Shown: positions 35,400-44,210 of the stretch, piece after piece
Layout of the letters: each line of letters opens with the position of its first letter
Numbering within the stretch: the first letter of the stretch is position 1
DNA from: an uncultured Cryomorphaceae bacterium
GTDB taxonomy: Bacteria; Bacteroidota; Bacteroidia; Flavobacteriales; Schleiferiaceae
Direction: 5' to 3'
Length of the DNA stretch: 64,000 nt
NCBI GenBank assembly: GCA_913009655.1
Contig: CAJVWI010000011.1
Span: forward strand, 1 to 64,000
Position numbers and translations under genes: made by a program
Notes under the pieces: model-generated
Told to the model about the DNA's origin: nothing
The model's input: the letters and a program-made list of their open reading frames with translations, nothing else
Database searches by the model: none

Positions 35400-36053
35400 A
35401 TGTTAAGTTTATTAAATGCAAAAGGTATCACTAAGTCATTCGGGGACATTTTGGTATTAAAAGATTTAGATTTCCAATTATCTAAAGGTGAATTTGTTGC
35501 AATAACTGGTGCTTCTGGTTCCGGAAAATCAACACTTTTACATATACTTGGTGGATTAGACACACCTGATTCTGGCATAATTAAATTTGAAAACAAGGCG
35601 TATCCAAAAAAATCTAGGGATATAGAATTATTTCGAAATAACCATTTAGGTTTTGTATTTCAATTTCACCACCTACTTCCCGAATTTTCGGCGTTAGAAA
35701 ACATTTGCATGCCAGGCTATATCGGAAAGAAAGATAATATTGAAGATTACGCAAAAGAACTTGCTCATGAATTCGGCATATCTCACCGATTAAACCATCT
35801 TCCTAGTGAATTAAGTGGAGGTGAACAACAAAGGGTTGCAATGGCAAGAGCACTGGTGCAAAGACCAAAACTTCTACTAGCAGATGAGCCATCGGGCAAT
35901 TTAGATAGCAAAAGATCAAAAGAATTATTTAATCTATTGGACCAGGTAAGAGAGTCTAAAAATGTTGGAATCGTCGTTGTTACCCATGATAAAAGTTGGG
36001 CTTCGAATGCAGATAGAACTTTAAATATAAAAGATGGAAAGTGGGAAGTTTAA
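35400..36053 (+). CDS. LolD-like ABC transporter ATPase
   Basis: A 217-residue ATP-binding cassette protein of the LolD/MacB type. Walker A is GASGSGKST, the signature is LSGGEQQRVAMARAL, Walker B is LLLADEPSGNLD, and the H-loop is VVTHD. It resembles the lipoprotein-release ATPase LolD, but no LolC/E permease is adjacent, so the partner must lie elsewhere. ATG 35400 is chosen because the upstream 20 residues are unlike the family. It overlaps the following TIGR02757 gene by 13 bp. Confidence 0.88.
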   Translation: MLSLLNAKGITKSFGDILVLKDLDFQLSKGEFVAITGASGSGKSTLLHILGGLDTPDSGIIKFENKAYPKKSRDIELFRNNHLGFVFQFHHLLPEFSALENICMPGYIGKKDNIEDYAKELAHEFGISHRLNHLPSELSGGEQQRVAMARALVQRPKLLLADEPSGNLDSKRSKELFNLLDQVRESKNVGIVVVTHDKSWASNADRTLNIKDGKWEV

Positions 36054-36826
36054 TCCCTAAAAAGGACCTAAAGGATTGGCTTGACCATTGGGTTGATAAA
36101 TATGAGAATCCTGACTTCATCGCGAATGATCCAATTTGTATACCTCACAGATACCTGAGGTCTGTAGATCGAGAATTTGTTGGATTTATGACAGCTACTA
36201 TTTCATGGGGAAGACGCGCTAGCATACTCGACAGTAGCAATAAAATGTTTTCATATTTCGGAGATCATCCTGTTGATGATTTAGTAGATTTATCTGATAA
36301 TGATATTAAAGACATAAACTGGTCTCATCGTACATTAATGAATATTGATGGCTGGCAATTTTTAAAATCATTGAGAAATTATTATCGAAAAAACAAGAGC
36401 CTTGAAACTTTATTTCTTTGCAAGTCAGATGAGAATTTTTACAATCATGCTATTGATCGATTCCGATCAACTATATCTGAAGACTGGACAGAGTCAAGGA
36501 CTATGAAACACATAGCTTCACCATCTTCTGGATCAGCCGCTAAACGGATACATCTATTTTTAAGATGGATGGTTCGTTCCAACAATAAAGGGGTTGATTT
36601 TGGAGATTGGACAAATATGGATCCATCTAAACTATCATGCCCACTTGATGTTCATAGCGGTAATATTGCACGTGCTTTAGGACTTTTAAAACGACCTTAC
36701 AATGATTCAAAAGGATTATTAGAATTAGACAAAACTCTTAGAAAACTAAACTCTAATGACCCCGTTAAATACGATTACGCGTTATTCGGTCTTGGAGAAT
36801 CAGGCATATTAAAAAGTTCAATTTAA
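36041..36826 (+). CDS. TIGR02757 family protein
   Basis: A 261-residue conserved protein of the TIGR02757 (DUF2400) family. Family features are NPDFIANDPICIPHRY near the N-terminus, TATISWGRR, an IASPSSGSAAKRIHLFLRWMVR segment with a basic patch, and a C-terminal PVKYDYALFGLG. The segment around 160-215 is reminiscent of helix-hairpin-helix DNA glycosylases, but no reaction is known. It starts at GTG inside the 3' end of the LolD-like gene and overlaps the convergent OmpA gene by 4 bp. Confidence 0.88.
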   Translation: MGSLIPKKDLKDWLDHWVDKYENPDFIANDPICIPHRYLRSVDREFVGFMTATISWGRRASILDSSNKMFSYFGDHPVDDLVDLSDNDIKDINWSHRTLMNIDGWQFLKSLRNYYRKNKSLETLFLCKSDENFYNHAIDRFRSTISEDWTESRTMKHIASPSSGSAAKRIHLFLRWMVRSNNKGVDFGDWTNMDPSKLSCPLDVHSGNIARALGLLKRPYNDSKGLLELDKTLRKLNSNDPVKYDYALFGLGESGILKSSI

Positions 36827-38784
36827 AATTTAGTTACCTGAATTACCGTGCGGCGATTCAATAATCTGCCTGATTCTGTCTTGTTTGAGGCTACTGGAAT
36901 CTGATCCCCTAGTCCCAGGTACGATAATCTATTCGGTGAGATTCCATTATTGATAAGCTCTTGATAAACCGCTTGAGCCCTTTTGGTACTGAGCTCTTTA
37001 TTGTATTTAACTGAACCCAAATTATCGGTATGTCCCTGCAATTCAATATTCAACTCTGGGTTTGTTGTCATCCATTGAACAATCTTGGCTATTTCTAATC
37101 TTGATTTCTTTAGAAGAGTGGTTCGGTCAAATTCAAATAAAATATTATTTAAGATAAAGGAATCACCATTCTTGATAGGAGTCATGAATATCGTGTCTAT
37201 TAAAATGTCTAGGTTTAATGAATCCGTAAATATTCTTTTACTTACCATATTATAGTTTTCGGCAATAACATTGAATGCCATTTCAGAACCTAAAGAAAAC
37301 GGGGTTTCAAATACACCGCCAGCACCGAGAGATTCTTTTTCCAACCCGTTTTTACTAATAGACCAAAACGAATTATTTACAACCATTCCAGTTATTGAAT
37401 CAAATGCCCAGGTCTCTAACCATAAAGATCTTTCTGGCTTAATGCTAGGAGGCATGCTAAAAAAGTATATCTGAGGATTATTATTAGCAAGAGATTCACC
37501 CCCAATGTTTAAATACCCCCCTGCCAGATAGCCTGTAGACCCGTCAGGGGAGACAACTAAGCCAAAATTATCTCTATGATCATTAATTGGATAGCCTAAA
37601 TTTTCCGGAATACTCCATGTTCCATCTTTGCGCCAAGTAGTCTTAAATAAATCCAATCCACCCATACCCGTATGGCTATTTGATGCAAAATACAGTGTCT
37701 TTCCATCAGCATGTAAAAAGGGTGAAAATTCATCGCCCGATCCATTAACTTGGGCAGAAAGCATCTCCGCCTTGGACCAATCAATTCCATTCCATCGAGA
37801 CATCCAAATATTTGAGTTACTACCTCTCTTTTTAGCATCCCTAACGAAAAACAAATACTGGCCATCAGCAGATAAGCATGGTTGAGTTTCCCATTGAGAA
37901 GTATTTATCTCGATTCCAATATTTCTTGGCTTTGACCATACACTAGATGAAGATGAAGAGATATAAATGTCACATGAGCCAAATCCATCTTCTCGGTCAC
38001 AGGCAGCAAGAGCCATCTTTTTTTGATCTCCCTGAACGCTTACTGCCCCTTCATTTAGTCGAGTATTGATCATGCCTGGGACCATTATTGGCCTTGACCA
38101 TTGGTGGTTATCAATTCTTTTAACGGAATAAATATTCTCGTCAAAAGGAGGCCTTAATATATTTCTACCGGTGAAATATAATGTAGAATCATCTCCAGAG
38201 ATGCTTGGAAAAAAATAGGACTCAGGGTATACATGATCTTTTTTGACAAAATTCAAAACAATTTCATTATCACGAACCTCAGTTTTCTTTGCCTTTGAGC
38301 TTTGATCTATTCTTATTGGTTTCACGTCATTGGGATTTAACATTGCCCAGGATCCAAATTTTGAATTTTCTAACAACTTCATCGCAACTTGCCTCTTAGT
38401 CTTAGGTAGTTTATTAATTAAGAGATAGCTACTAAATGCCTCAGAGGCAATCGAGTAATATCCAGCTTTTATAGCTGTTTTACCTAGTTTAAAATAGCCT
38501 TCTCGCTCGCTGCCACTCTCGGCTCCAATTCTATAATTGGTTAGTGCTTGGTCAATTTTTCCAGTCCTTGAATACATATCACCTAATGCCATGTATGCAT
38601 CAGAATAATCCGGTGAGATACGAATGGCTGTAAGAAAGTGACTTTCAGCTCTTTCTAAATTTTTATCTTGACTAAATATCTCAGTAATGCCTTTTCTATA
38701 AAATTTAGCAGCTCTCTTAGTCTGTCCCAAACATTCCTTGCCTGGTGTAAGAAAAAATATGATAAAAATCCAAGTAAATCGCAT
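36823..38784 (-). CDS. OmpA-family protein with TPR and PD40 beta-propeller
   Basis: A 653-residue exported envelope protein. Order of parts: a signal peptide (about residues 1-20); TPR helices (about 25-110, e.g. PDYSDAYMALGDMYSRTG); a PD40/WD40-like propeller (about 190-430) with repeated FSPFLHADGKTLYFASN-type blades; a beta-sandwich linker; and a C-terminal OmpA peptidoglycan-binding domain (about 545-653) with ILFEFDRTTL, GHTDNLGS and LNRRTVIQV. This architecture is common in Bacteroidota, including gliding/type IX secretion partners such as PorE. That link is only an inference. It is divergent from fur. Confidence 0.9.
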   Translation of the reverse strand: MRFTWIFIIFFLTPGKECLGQTKRAAKFYRKGITEIFSQDKNLERAESHFLTAIRISPDYSDAYMALGDMYSRTGKIDQALTNYRIGAESGSEREGYFKLGKTAIKAGYYSIASEAFSSYLLINKLPKTKRQVAMKLLENSKFGSWAMLNPNDVKPIRIDQSSKAKKTEVRDNEIVLNFVKKDHVYPESYFFPSISGDDSTLYFTGRNILRPPFDENIYSVKRIDNHQWSRPIMVPGMINTRLNEGAVSVQGDQKKMALAACDREDGFGSCDIYISSSSSSVWSKPRNIGIEINTSQWETQPCLSADGQYLFFVRDAKKRGSNSNIWMSRWNGIDWSKAEMLSAQVNGSGDEFSPFLHADGKTLYFASNSHTGMGGLDLFKTTWRKDGTWSIPENLGYPINDHRDNFGLVVSPDGSTGYLAGGYLNIGGESLANNNPQIYFFSMPPSIKPERSLWLETWAFDSITGMVVNNSFWSISKNGLEKESLGAGGVFETPFSLGSEMAFNVIAENYNMVSKRIFTDSLNLDILIDTIFMTPIKNGDSFILNNILFEFDRTTLLKKSRLEIAKIVQWMTTNPELNIELQGHTDNLGSVKYNKELSTKRAQAVYQELINNGISPNRLSYLGLGDQIPVASNKTESGRLLNRRTVIQVTKF

Positions 38785-38794
38785 ATTGAAGTTT

Positions 38795-38824
38795 CTAAGT
38801 TACGCTCTCAAAACTGTAACTTAG
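38795..38824. promoter_or_regulatory. 30-bp palindrome between the OmpA gene and fur
   Basis: A perfect 9-bp inverted repeat (CTAAGTTAC / GTAACTTAG) with a 12-bp spacer lies in the 64-bp divergent gap, 11 bp from the OmpA-protein ATG and 25 bp from the fur ATG. It does not match the classic Fur box. Position and symmetry suggest a dimeric-regulator operator, possibly for autoregulation of the Fur-family protein. Confidence 0.5.
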
Positions 38825-38848
38825 CAACTTGAGTTATCCCAAATTAAA

Positions 38849-39283
38849 ATGAACGAAGCATCTTTTGAACAAGTAAAACTTGTATTCACGACTTTTTTAC
38901 TGAAGAACGGCCATAGAAAGACACCTGAAAGATTTGCTATTCTTTATGAAATTTATAATAGTCAGGAACATTTTGATATTGAGTCTCTTTACGGTTCTAT
39001 GAAAAAAAAGAACTATCGGGTAAGTAGGGCCACTCTATATAACACTATTGAGTTGTTGCTTTCATGTGATTTAGTTCGCAAGCATCAGTTTGGGAAAAAT
39101 CAAGCTCAATACGAAAAATCATATTTTAACAGACAGCATGACCATGTGATACTTTTAGATTCGAATGAAGTACGTGAGTTTTGTGACCCGCGTATTCAAA
39201 AGATAAAAGAAAGTGTGGAGGAAGTATTCGGAGTTGAAGTTACAGGGCACCAATTGTATATATACGCAAAAGCAAAAAAATAA
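38849..39283 (+). CDS. Fur-family metalloregulator
   Basis: A 144-residue transcriptional regulator of the Fur/Zur/PerR family. The winged-helix DNA-binding half contains [16 protein letters not shown] and [15 protein letters not shown]. The dimerisation half contains [20 protein letters not shown] with metal-ligand histidines. The C-terminal CxxC zinc motifs of some Fur proteins are absent. Which metal it senses cannot be told. It is separated from purA by one base, so the two are co-transcribed, and is preceded by a 9+9 bp palindrome. Confidence 0.9.
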   Translation: MNEASFEQVKLVFTTFLLKNGHRKTPERFAILYEIYNSQEHFDIESLYGSMKKKNYRVSRATLYNTIELLLSCDLVRKHQFGKNQAQYEKSYFNRQHDHVILLDSNEVREFCDPRIQKIKESVEEVFGVEVTGHQLYIYAKAKK

Positions 39284-39284
39284 A

Positions 39285-40559
39285 ATGAGTCAAGGAGCAG
39301 ATATTCTACTCGGCCTTCAATGGGGCGATGAAGGAAAAGGTAAAATTGTAGATGTACTTACAAAAAAGTATGATGTTGTGGCAAGATTTCAAGGAGGCCC
39401 GAATGCTGGTCACACTCTGGAGTTTAACGGTATTAAACATGTTCTTCATACTATTCCTTCCGGAATATTTCACCCCAATGCAGATAACTTAATTGGCAAC
39501 GGTGTAGTAATAGATCCGATAATATTTTGTGGAGAAATAGATAAGTTGTTAAAGTTAGAACCAAACTGCCTAAATAGATTACAAATTTCTCGAAAGGCCC
39601 ACCTAATATTGCCTACTCATAAGTTACTTGATGCCGCATCTGAAGCGGCAAAAGGAAAAGATAAAATTGGCTCCACATTAAAAGGTATCGGCCCAACCTA
39701 TATGGACAAAACAGGAAGAAATGGGTTAAGAATTGGTGACATTGAGTTGACTGACTTCTCTCAACGATATCAATCCTTAAAAATGAAGCACTTAGATCTT
39801 CTAAATGGATATAATTTTCCTTTCAACCTAGATGATGCGGAAAAAGAATGGATGCATTCGATTAAAAGGATCAAGGACATGAACCTTGCGGACACAGATG
39901 TATTGATCCAAAATGCATTTCATTCAGGAAAAAAAATTCTTGCAGAGGGAGCTCAGGGCACACTCTTAGATGTGGATTTTGGGACATATCCGTTTGTCAC
40001 ATCTTCTACAACTACAGCCGCTGGCGCATGCACAGGACTTGGCATAGCTCCAAATCGTATCAATGAGGTAATAGGGATATTTAAAGCTTATGTAACTCGA
40101 GTTGGCTCAGGGCCTTTCCCAACAGAACTCAACGATGAATTGGGTCAATTCTTAAGAGATCAAGGAAATGAGTATGGCAGTACCACTGGAAGACCAAGAA
40201 GAACTGGCTGGCTAGATCTTCCTGCATTAAAATATGCCGTAGAGGTCAACGGTGTAACAAAACTCATGATGATGAAAGCAGATGTGCTATCTGGCCTCAA
40301 AGAATTAAAAGTTTGTACTGCATATAAATATCGTGGGGAAGTAATTAAGCATTTGCCTTATAGTCTTGACCAGGAACTTTTAGAGCCTGTCTATATCAAA
40401 ATGGATTCCTGGAAAGATGACTTAACAGAAATGCATACTGAAACAGAACTACCAAACGAATTAAAGACGTACACAAAATTCATTGAAAAATACACAGGTG
40501 TCCCTGTCGTGCTAATATCTGTAGGTCCAGATAGAGAGCAAACTCTTTGGAAGGAATGA
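39285..40559 (+). CDS. purA: Adenylosuccinate synthetase
   Basis: A GTP-dependent enzyme joining IMP and aspartate on the way to AMP, 424 residues from ATG 39285. It opens with the GLQWGDEGKGK P-loop, then GPNAGHT, GSTLKGIGPTYMDK, EGAQGTLLD and TGRPRRTGWLD, all standard PurA motifs. The 72-bp upstream extension of the frame overlaps fur and is rejected. The stop is in the first copy of a 26-bp tandem duplication (see 40541-40598). Confidence 0.96.
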   Translation: MSQGADILLGLQWGDEGKGKIVDVLTKKYDVVARFQGGPNAGHTLEFNGIKHVLHTIPSGIFHPNADNLIGNGVVIDPIIFCGEIDKLLKLEPNCLNRLQISRKAHLILPTHKLLDAASEAAKGKDKIGSTLKGIGPTYMDKTGRNGLRIGDIELTDFSQRYQSLKMKHLDLLNGYNFPFNLDDAEKEWMHSIKRIKDMNLADTDVLIQNAFHSGKKILAEGAQGTLLDVDFGTYPFVTSSTTTAAGACTGLGIAPNRINEVIGIFKAYVTRVGSGPFPTELNDELGQFLRDQGNEYGSTTGRPRRTGWLDLPALKYAVEVNGVTKLMMMKADVLSGLKELKVCTAYKYRGEVIKHLPYSLDQELLEPVYIKMDSWKDDLTEMHTETELPNELKTYTKFIEKYTGVPVVLISVGPDREQTLWKE

Positions 40560-40598
40560 GAGATCTAACTCTTTGGAAGGAATGAGAGATCTAACTCT
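40541..40598 (+). repeat. 26-bp perfect tandem duplication at the purA / ostA-like junction
   Basis: The unit AACTCTTTGGAAGGAATGAG plus AGATCT (26 bp) occurs at 40541-40566 and again at 40567-40592, followed by a 6-bp partial third copy. Each copy contains ATGA, where a stop overlaps a start. In copy one the purA stop (40557) overlaps an ATG (40556) that encodes only MRDLTLWKE and stops at 40583. That stop in turn overlaps the ostA-like ATG at 40582. A recent duplication seems to have inserted a 9-codon mini-cistron. Confidence 0.9.
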
Positions 40599-41961
40599 AC
40601 TTATTCTGCTCATCTTGTGTTCAGATCTGGGAGCACAGGAGTTAAAAAATGGAAGAGTGGAAATATTAAACTCTCGTTCAGTCACTGTTTTAAGAAAAGA
40701 CACAACCCCAATTACAATTCTTCGAGGAGATGTTATTTTAAGAAATAGTGACGGAATATTTAAATGTGATTCTGCTCGCTGGTGGAGAAAACAAGACCGT
40801 TTTAAGGCTTTTGGCAATATCCATTTTATCGGAGACAATGGTCTGACAATTCAATCTGAAGAATTAGATTATCATCAAGGAATTGCAGATTTAGAGGGCA
40901 ACGTAATACTTAAACAAGACGATCAAATACTTGAAGCACCTAGGCTCCTATATGACACTAATAATGAAATAGGATCTTTTAATGACGGAGGGAAAGTTAT
41001 ATCTAATGATGGAGAATTGACAGCAACAAGAGGGACATATGAAGCAAGAAATAAGCTTTTTTTGTTTAGAGATAAGATACGTGCAATTACAACCGATTAC
41101 ATTATCGACTGTGATATAATGAAGCAATATCCCGAGGAATCAATTTATATTATAGCCTCAGATGGAACGGCTAAAAGTGAATCAGGAGAACTTTCATTCG
41201 GTTCTGCTCATATTGATAATAAAAACAACATTTCAAGTTTTTTCAATGGTGTTATTGGCAAGGATCTGAAAATGGGATTCTCTGCAGATAGTTTATATAA
41301 AATGGATCATAATGAAGTAACTAGATTGTTTGGGGACAGTTTGAATCCAGCAAAGTGGATCAATTTTAGCAACGACACAATGGAAATCCATTCAGAATTT
41401 ATAAATCACACGCCGGAGCTAACCATCGCTAGAAATGATGTATTCACCTTTCAAAATAAATTAATTACTAATTCTGAAAATTTATCCTGGAATTCTAAAG
41501 ACTCAATACTCATTTTATGGGAGAATGCAACCACTTGGTCCAATAATTATCAAGTCATTTCCGATAGTTTGAAATATTTTTTTCGCAATAAAAGATTCAA
41601 GGACTCCATATATGGTACCGGGAGGATAAATCTATCTAGCAAGCCTGATAGTTCTGTTATGACTGACGAAATGGCTGGAAAGAGTCTTGTTGGGTTTTTA
41701 AGTAACGGACAAATAGAAACACTAATAGTAAAAGGTAATGCTGCTGCTCTAATACACCCAGAAACCGATAAATCTAGTAATATTACTTGCTCAGAGATAG
41801 AATTGAACTTTAAAGAAAATAACTTAAAGTCAATAAGGTTTATTCAAGCTCCACAAGGAGAAATAAAGGGCTTGGAGTCCAATGTTCAACACCTACCAAA
41901 TTACGAAAATCGATGGACAAGTTATGCTTCGAGAATAGATTTTATGTCCGGCCGAAAGTAG
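40582..41961 (+). CDS. OstA/LptA-like organic-solvent-tolerance domain protein
   Basis: A 459-residue exported protein related to OstA/LptA/LptD jelly-roll proteins, probably helping lipopolysaccharide cross the periplasm. The signal peptide is MRDLTLLILLILCSDLGAQ. The region of about 30-190 has repeated LptA-like strands, e.g. GDVILRNSDGIFKCDSARWW, LDYHQGIADLEGNV and GTYEARN. No LptD barrel follows. It is coupled to purA through the duplicated ATGA junction, and its 3' end overlaps the convergent MazG-like gene by 40 bp. lptG/F and lolA lie about 18 kb away. Confidence 0.85.
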   Translation: MRDLTLLILLILCSDLGAQELKNGRVEILNSRSVTVLRKDTTPITILRGDVILRNSDGIFKCDSARWWRKQDRFKAFGNIHFIGDNGLTIQSEELDYHQGIADLEGNVILKQDDQILEAPRLLYDTNNEIGSFNDGGKVISNDGELTATRGTYEARNKLFLFRDKIRAITTDYIIDCDIMKQYPEESIYIIASDGTAKSESGELSFGSAHIDNKNNISSFFNGVIGKDLKMGFSADSLYKMDHNEVTRLFGDSLNPAKWINFSNDTMEIHSEFINHTPELTIARNDVFTFQNKLITNSENLSWNSKDSILILWENATTWSNNYQVISDSLKYFFRNKRFKDSIYGTGRINLSSKPDSSVMTDEMAGKSLVGFLSNGQIETLIVKGNAAALIHPETDKSSNITCSEIELNFKENNLKSIRFIQAPQGEIKGLESNVQHLPNYENRWTSYASRIDFMSGRK

Positions 41962-42308
41962 TTAGGGCCTTTCATAACCTTTCCATCTTCTCGGTAAATC
42001 GGTTCACCATCTTCATCCAGCTTGCTCATATTACTTCGTTGAATCTCATCGAAGACTTCTTCAATTTTATCCTGTAAACCATGTGTTATTATTGTTCCAC
42101 ACAAAATATATAACATATCCCCGAGTGCATCAGCAATTTCTATTAAATCACTATTTTTAGCAGCTTCTAAATATTCCTCATTTTCCTCTGACATCAAGCG
42201 ATGTCTTAACTCTACAGATGAATCAGATATATCTTTTGAAGGGTTATTTTCAAAAGGAATCTTATAAACTTCATGAAATTTGGTTACAGCATCAATTTGT
42301 TTGTTCAT
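41922..42308 (-). CDS. MazG-like nucleoside triphosphate pyrophosphohydrolase
   Basis: A 128-residue all-helical NTP-PPase of the MazG/HisE-like group, which hydrolyses (d)NTPs to NMP and pyrophosphate. The metal-binding pattern is EENEEYLEA (E-x-x-E) followed by EIADALGDMLYIL (E-x-x-D). The N-terminal MNKQIDAVTKFHEVYKIP and the C-terminal GKVMKGPNYFRPDI fit short Bacteroidota members. Its last 13 codons overlap the 3' end of the ostA-like gene on the other strand. Confidence 0.86.
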   Translation of the reverse strand: MNKQIDAVTKFHEVYKIPFENNPSKDISDSSVELRHRLMSEENEEYLEAAKNSDLIEIADALGDMLYILCGTIITHGLQDKIEEVFDEIQRSNMSKLDEDGEPIYREDGKVMKGPNYFRPDIKSILEA

Positions 42309-42314
42309 AGCCCT

Positions 42315-42322
42315 TATTTTTG
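42315..42322 (+). promoter_or_regulatory. Possible -7 box of the small membrane protein gene
   Basis: TATTTTTG is an exact TAnnTTTG match 16 bp upstream of the TTG start at 42339. TTG at 42297-42299 is only 15 bp away, shorter than the usual 19-20, so the promoter is uncertain. Confidence 0.35.
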
Positions 42323-42338
42323 TCGCAAATTACACCCA

Positions 42339-42524
42339 TTGGAAAATATAACAACAGGTCATTGGATTTTTGCTGCCATATTCACGGTAGGATTCCTTTC
42401 TTATTTATTCTGGAGCTACAGAAAAGACGCTGAAGTTCATGCTCTGCACTATGGGAAAAGTACTCGTTTCTTGCTTTCACTAGTAGTACTTTTATTTATT
42501 ATTTATATTTTTAAACGATTATAA
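42339..42524 (+). CDS. Small two-helix membrane protein
   Basis: A protein of 61 residues from a TTG start, beginning (M)ENITTGHWIFAAIFTVGFLSYLFWSYRKD. Two transmembrane helices (about 9-27 and 40-58) flank a charged loop with HYGKSTRF. The frame extends upstream to 42273, but that part lies in the divergent MazG-like gene and reads unlike protein. I recall similar short proteins in other Bacteroidota, but cannot give a family name or function. DUF6580 follows 9 bp later and may be co-transcribed. Confidence 0.65.
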   Translation: MENITTGHWIFAAIFTVGFLSYLFWSYRKDAEVHALHYGKSTRFLLSLVVLLFIIYIFKRL

Positions 42525-42533
42525 TCACTAATT

Positions 42534-43079
42534 ATGAGTGTATCTAAGTACATAATACCAATAGGACTAATGATTCTCGCTATCTCAACAAGATTCATTC
42601 CTCACATACCCAACTTCACCGCCGTGGGATCAGTTGCTCTATTGGGAGGATTCTGGATGCGTGGGAAAGGAGTATTTATTGTATTACCCCTACTGTTATT
42701 ATTTTTGTCTGATATTGCTCTTAACGCCCTCTTTTATAAAAGCATCTCTAGTATCTCAACAATATTATATCCTGGAATGGGCTTTGTTTATATCGGTCAC
42801 TTAGCCATGATCGCTTGGGGCAATTACCTCGTTAAAAATCCGACAAAGCTGGGTTGGCTTGGGCACGCTGCTGGCGCAAATCTAGTTTTCTTTTTACTCA
42901 GCAACTTTGGTGTTTGGTATGGAAATCCATCGATACCACAGAATATTCTAGGGCTTTTTACAGCTTATGCAGCTGCAGTACCATTCTATTTTAGCATGCT
43001 CTTGGGCACCGTTACTTACGGAGCAATTATGGTATTAGCTTTATCAAAAGCAATGAATTCTGCCCTCGTAAAAAATTAA
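42534..43079 (+). CDS. DUF6580 family putative membrane transporter component
   Basis: A 181-residue membrane protein of about five to six helices. The N-terminal STRFIPHIPNFTAVGSVALLGG is the family hallmark of DUF6580, which resembles the S-components of ECF vitamin transporters. Its 3' end faces the end of the BtuG-like/BtuB genes 28 bp away. Proximity to the cobalamin-regulated unit suggests a role in vitamin B12 or a related substrate, but it is on the opposite strand and not under the riboswitch. That role is an inference. Confidence 0.82.
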   Translation: MSVSKYIIPIGLMILAISTRFIPHIPNFTAVGSVALLGGFWMRGKGVFIVLPLLLLFLSDIALNALFYKSISSISTILYPGMGFVYIGHLAMIAWGNYLVKNPTKLGWLGHAAGANLVFFLLSNFGVWYGNPSIPQNILGLFTAYAAAVPFYFSMLLGTVTYGAIMVLALSKAMNSALVKN

Positions 43080-43107
43080 TTTCACAAGAGCAGAAATTCA
43101 AAAAAAA

Positions 43108-44187
43108 TCAGTATTTGGTATTTATAGCAACTGAAGGAATCAATCCCACGGAGCTACTGTCGATAATATTGCCACTATCTGCGTATAATAGAGCCTTACC
43201 TGGGGATTGATAATCCAAAGCATCTAAAACTAAAAGATTTCCATTAAGTCCATCAATAGCCAATCCATATGCAGAATGAGATATTAGTGGCTGAGTTGGG
43301 TAACTCACTTGATTGATTGAAAATTCCATAACATTTCCTACATAAGAATCTTGTATAAAATATAATTTATTACCCGCAAGATTTGATCTTAATTTGCTCG
43401 GATGATCAGTCAGGATAGGGTTCGTATAATCCGTCAAAATATTTGATGTCTTTGGGTCAAAACTAATTAATGAGGAGTATCGGTCTCCTCCCGTTCCATT
43501 CCAGTCTGAGTAGCCAGAACATAGTACCCATAGGTTCCCTAAAGCATCATCAATAATTTCAATTGGATTTATTCCCACTTGAATATTTCCTTCATGAGTC
43601 CAATTATTCAAATCATAAACAGATACTGAACTATCTAGAACATATCCCCCAGAATTCGCGGCAAATAATTTGCCTTCTGCAAGAAACATACCTTCAGGCC
43701 CATTGCAGTTTTTTAGAGAATCAACGATTGAACTTGTGGATACGTTTACTTTATAAATGGCATTTGATCCCCAATCACTAACGTATATATACCCATCATT
43801 TAGATTAATGGCTTGACGGGGTGATTTGAAACCCGTAATAGTACCTCTTGACTCTAGCGTATTTCTATCTAATATCTCAACAGTTGCTGCTCCATTCATC
43901 ACTACATAAATGTATGATTCATCTTTTGAGATATGGTTAGCTAGATTACCCAAACTTCTTCCATTGATCTCTTGGAAAACATCATTATCCACTGAATCAA
44001 ATCCTGAATTATCGCAAAAAGCAAAAGATAGAGTGCCGATACCTCCTTGAAATGCCCCTTCATTCATAACCAGAAAACCATTATCAAGGTAAGGATTGAC
44101 AGGTCCAACGGGATCTACGTCCGGATTACATGATATTAAAAAAGCAAACGACAAGAGTAAAGAAAATGTAATTTTTATTTGTTTCAT
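43108..44187 (-). CDS. BtuG-like surface beta-propeller lipoprotein (B12 capture)
   Basis: A 359-residue lipoprotein; the lipobox is FLISC near residue 20. The mature part is a YncE-like seven-bladed beta-propeller (e.g. ISKDESYIYVVMNGAATVEILD, NDGYIYVSDWGSNAIYKVN). In gut Bacteroides, BtuG is such a propeller lipoprotein that binds vitamin B12 extremely tightly and sits on BtuB. Here the gene follows the BtuB-like receptor by 23 bp downstream of a cobalamin riboswitch, so B12 capture is a reasonable inference. YncE-like propellers bind many ligands, so proof is lacking. Confidence 0.8.
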   Translation of the reverse strand: MKQIKITFSLLLSFAFLISCNPDVDPVGPVNPYLDNGFLVMNEGAFQGGIGTLSFAFCDNSGFDSVDNDVFQEINGRSLGNLANHISKDESYIYVVMNGAATVEILDRNTLESRGTITGFKSPRQAINLNDGYIYVSDWGSNAIYKVNVSTSSIVDSLKNCNGPEGMFLAEGKLFAANSGGYVLDSSVSVYDLNNWTHEGNIQVGINPIEIIDDALGNLWVLCSGYSDWNGTGGDRYSSLISFDPKTSNILTDYTNPILTDHPSKLRSNLAGNKLYFIQDSYVGNVMEFSINQVSYPTQPLISHSAYGLAIDGLNGNLLVLDALDYQSPGKALLYADSGNIIDSSSVGLIPSVAINTKY

Positions 44188-44210
44188 GATTGTATTTTAT
44201 TTGTGTTTGA

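Noticed and set aside
39213-39284. Upstream extension of purA
   Set aside because: It overlaps the end of fur in another frame; PurA proteins begin close to the GLQWGDEGKGK loop.
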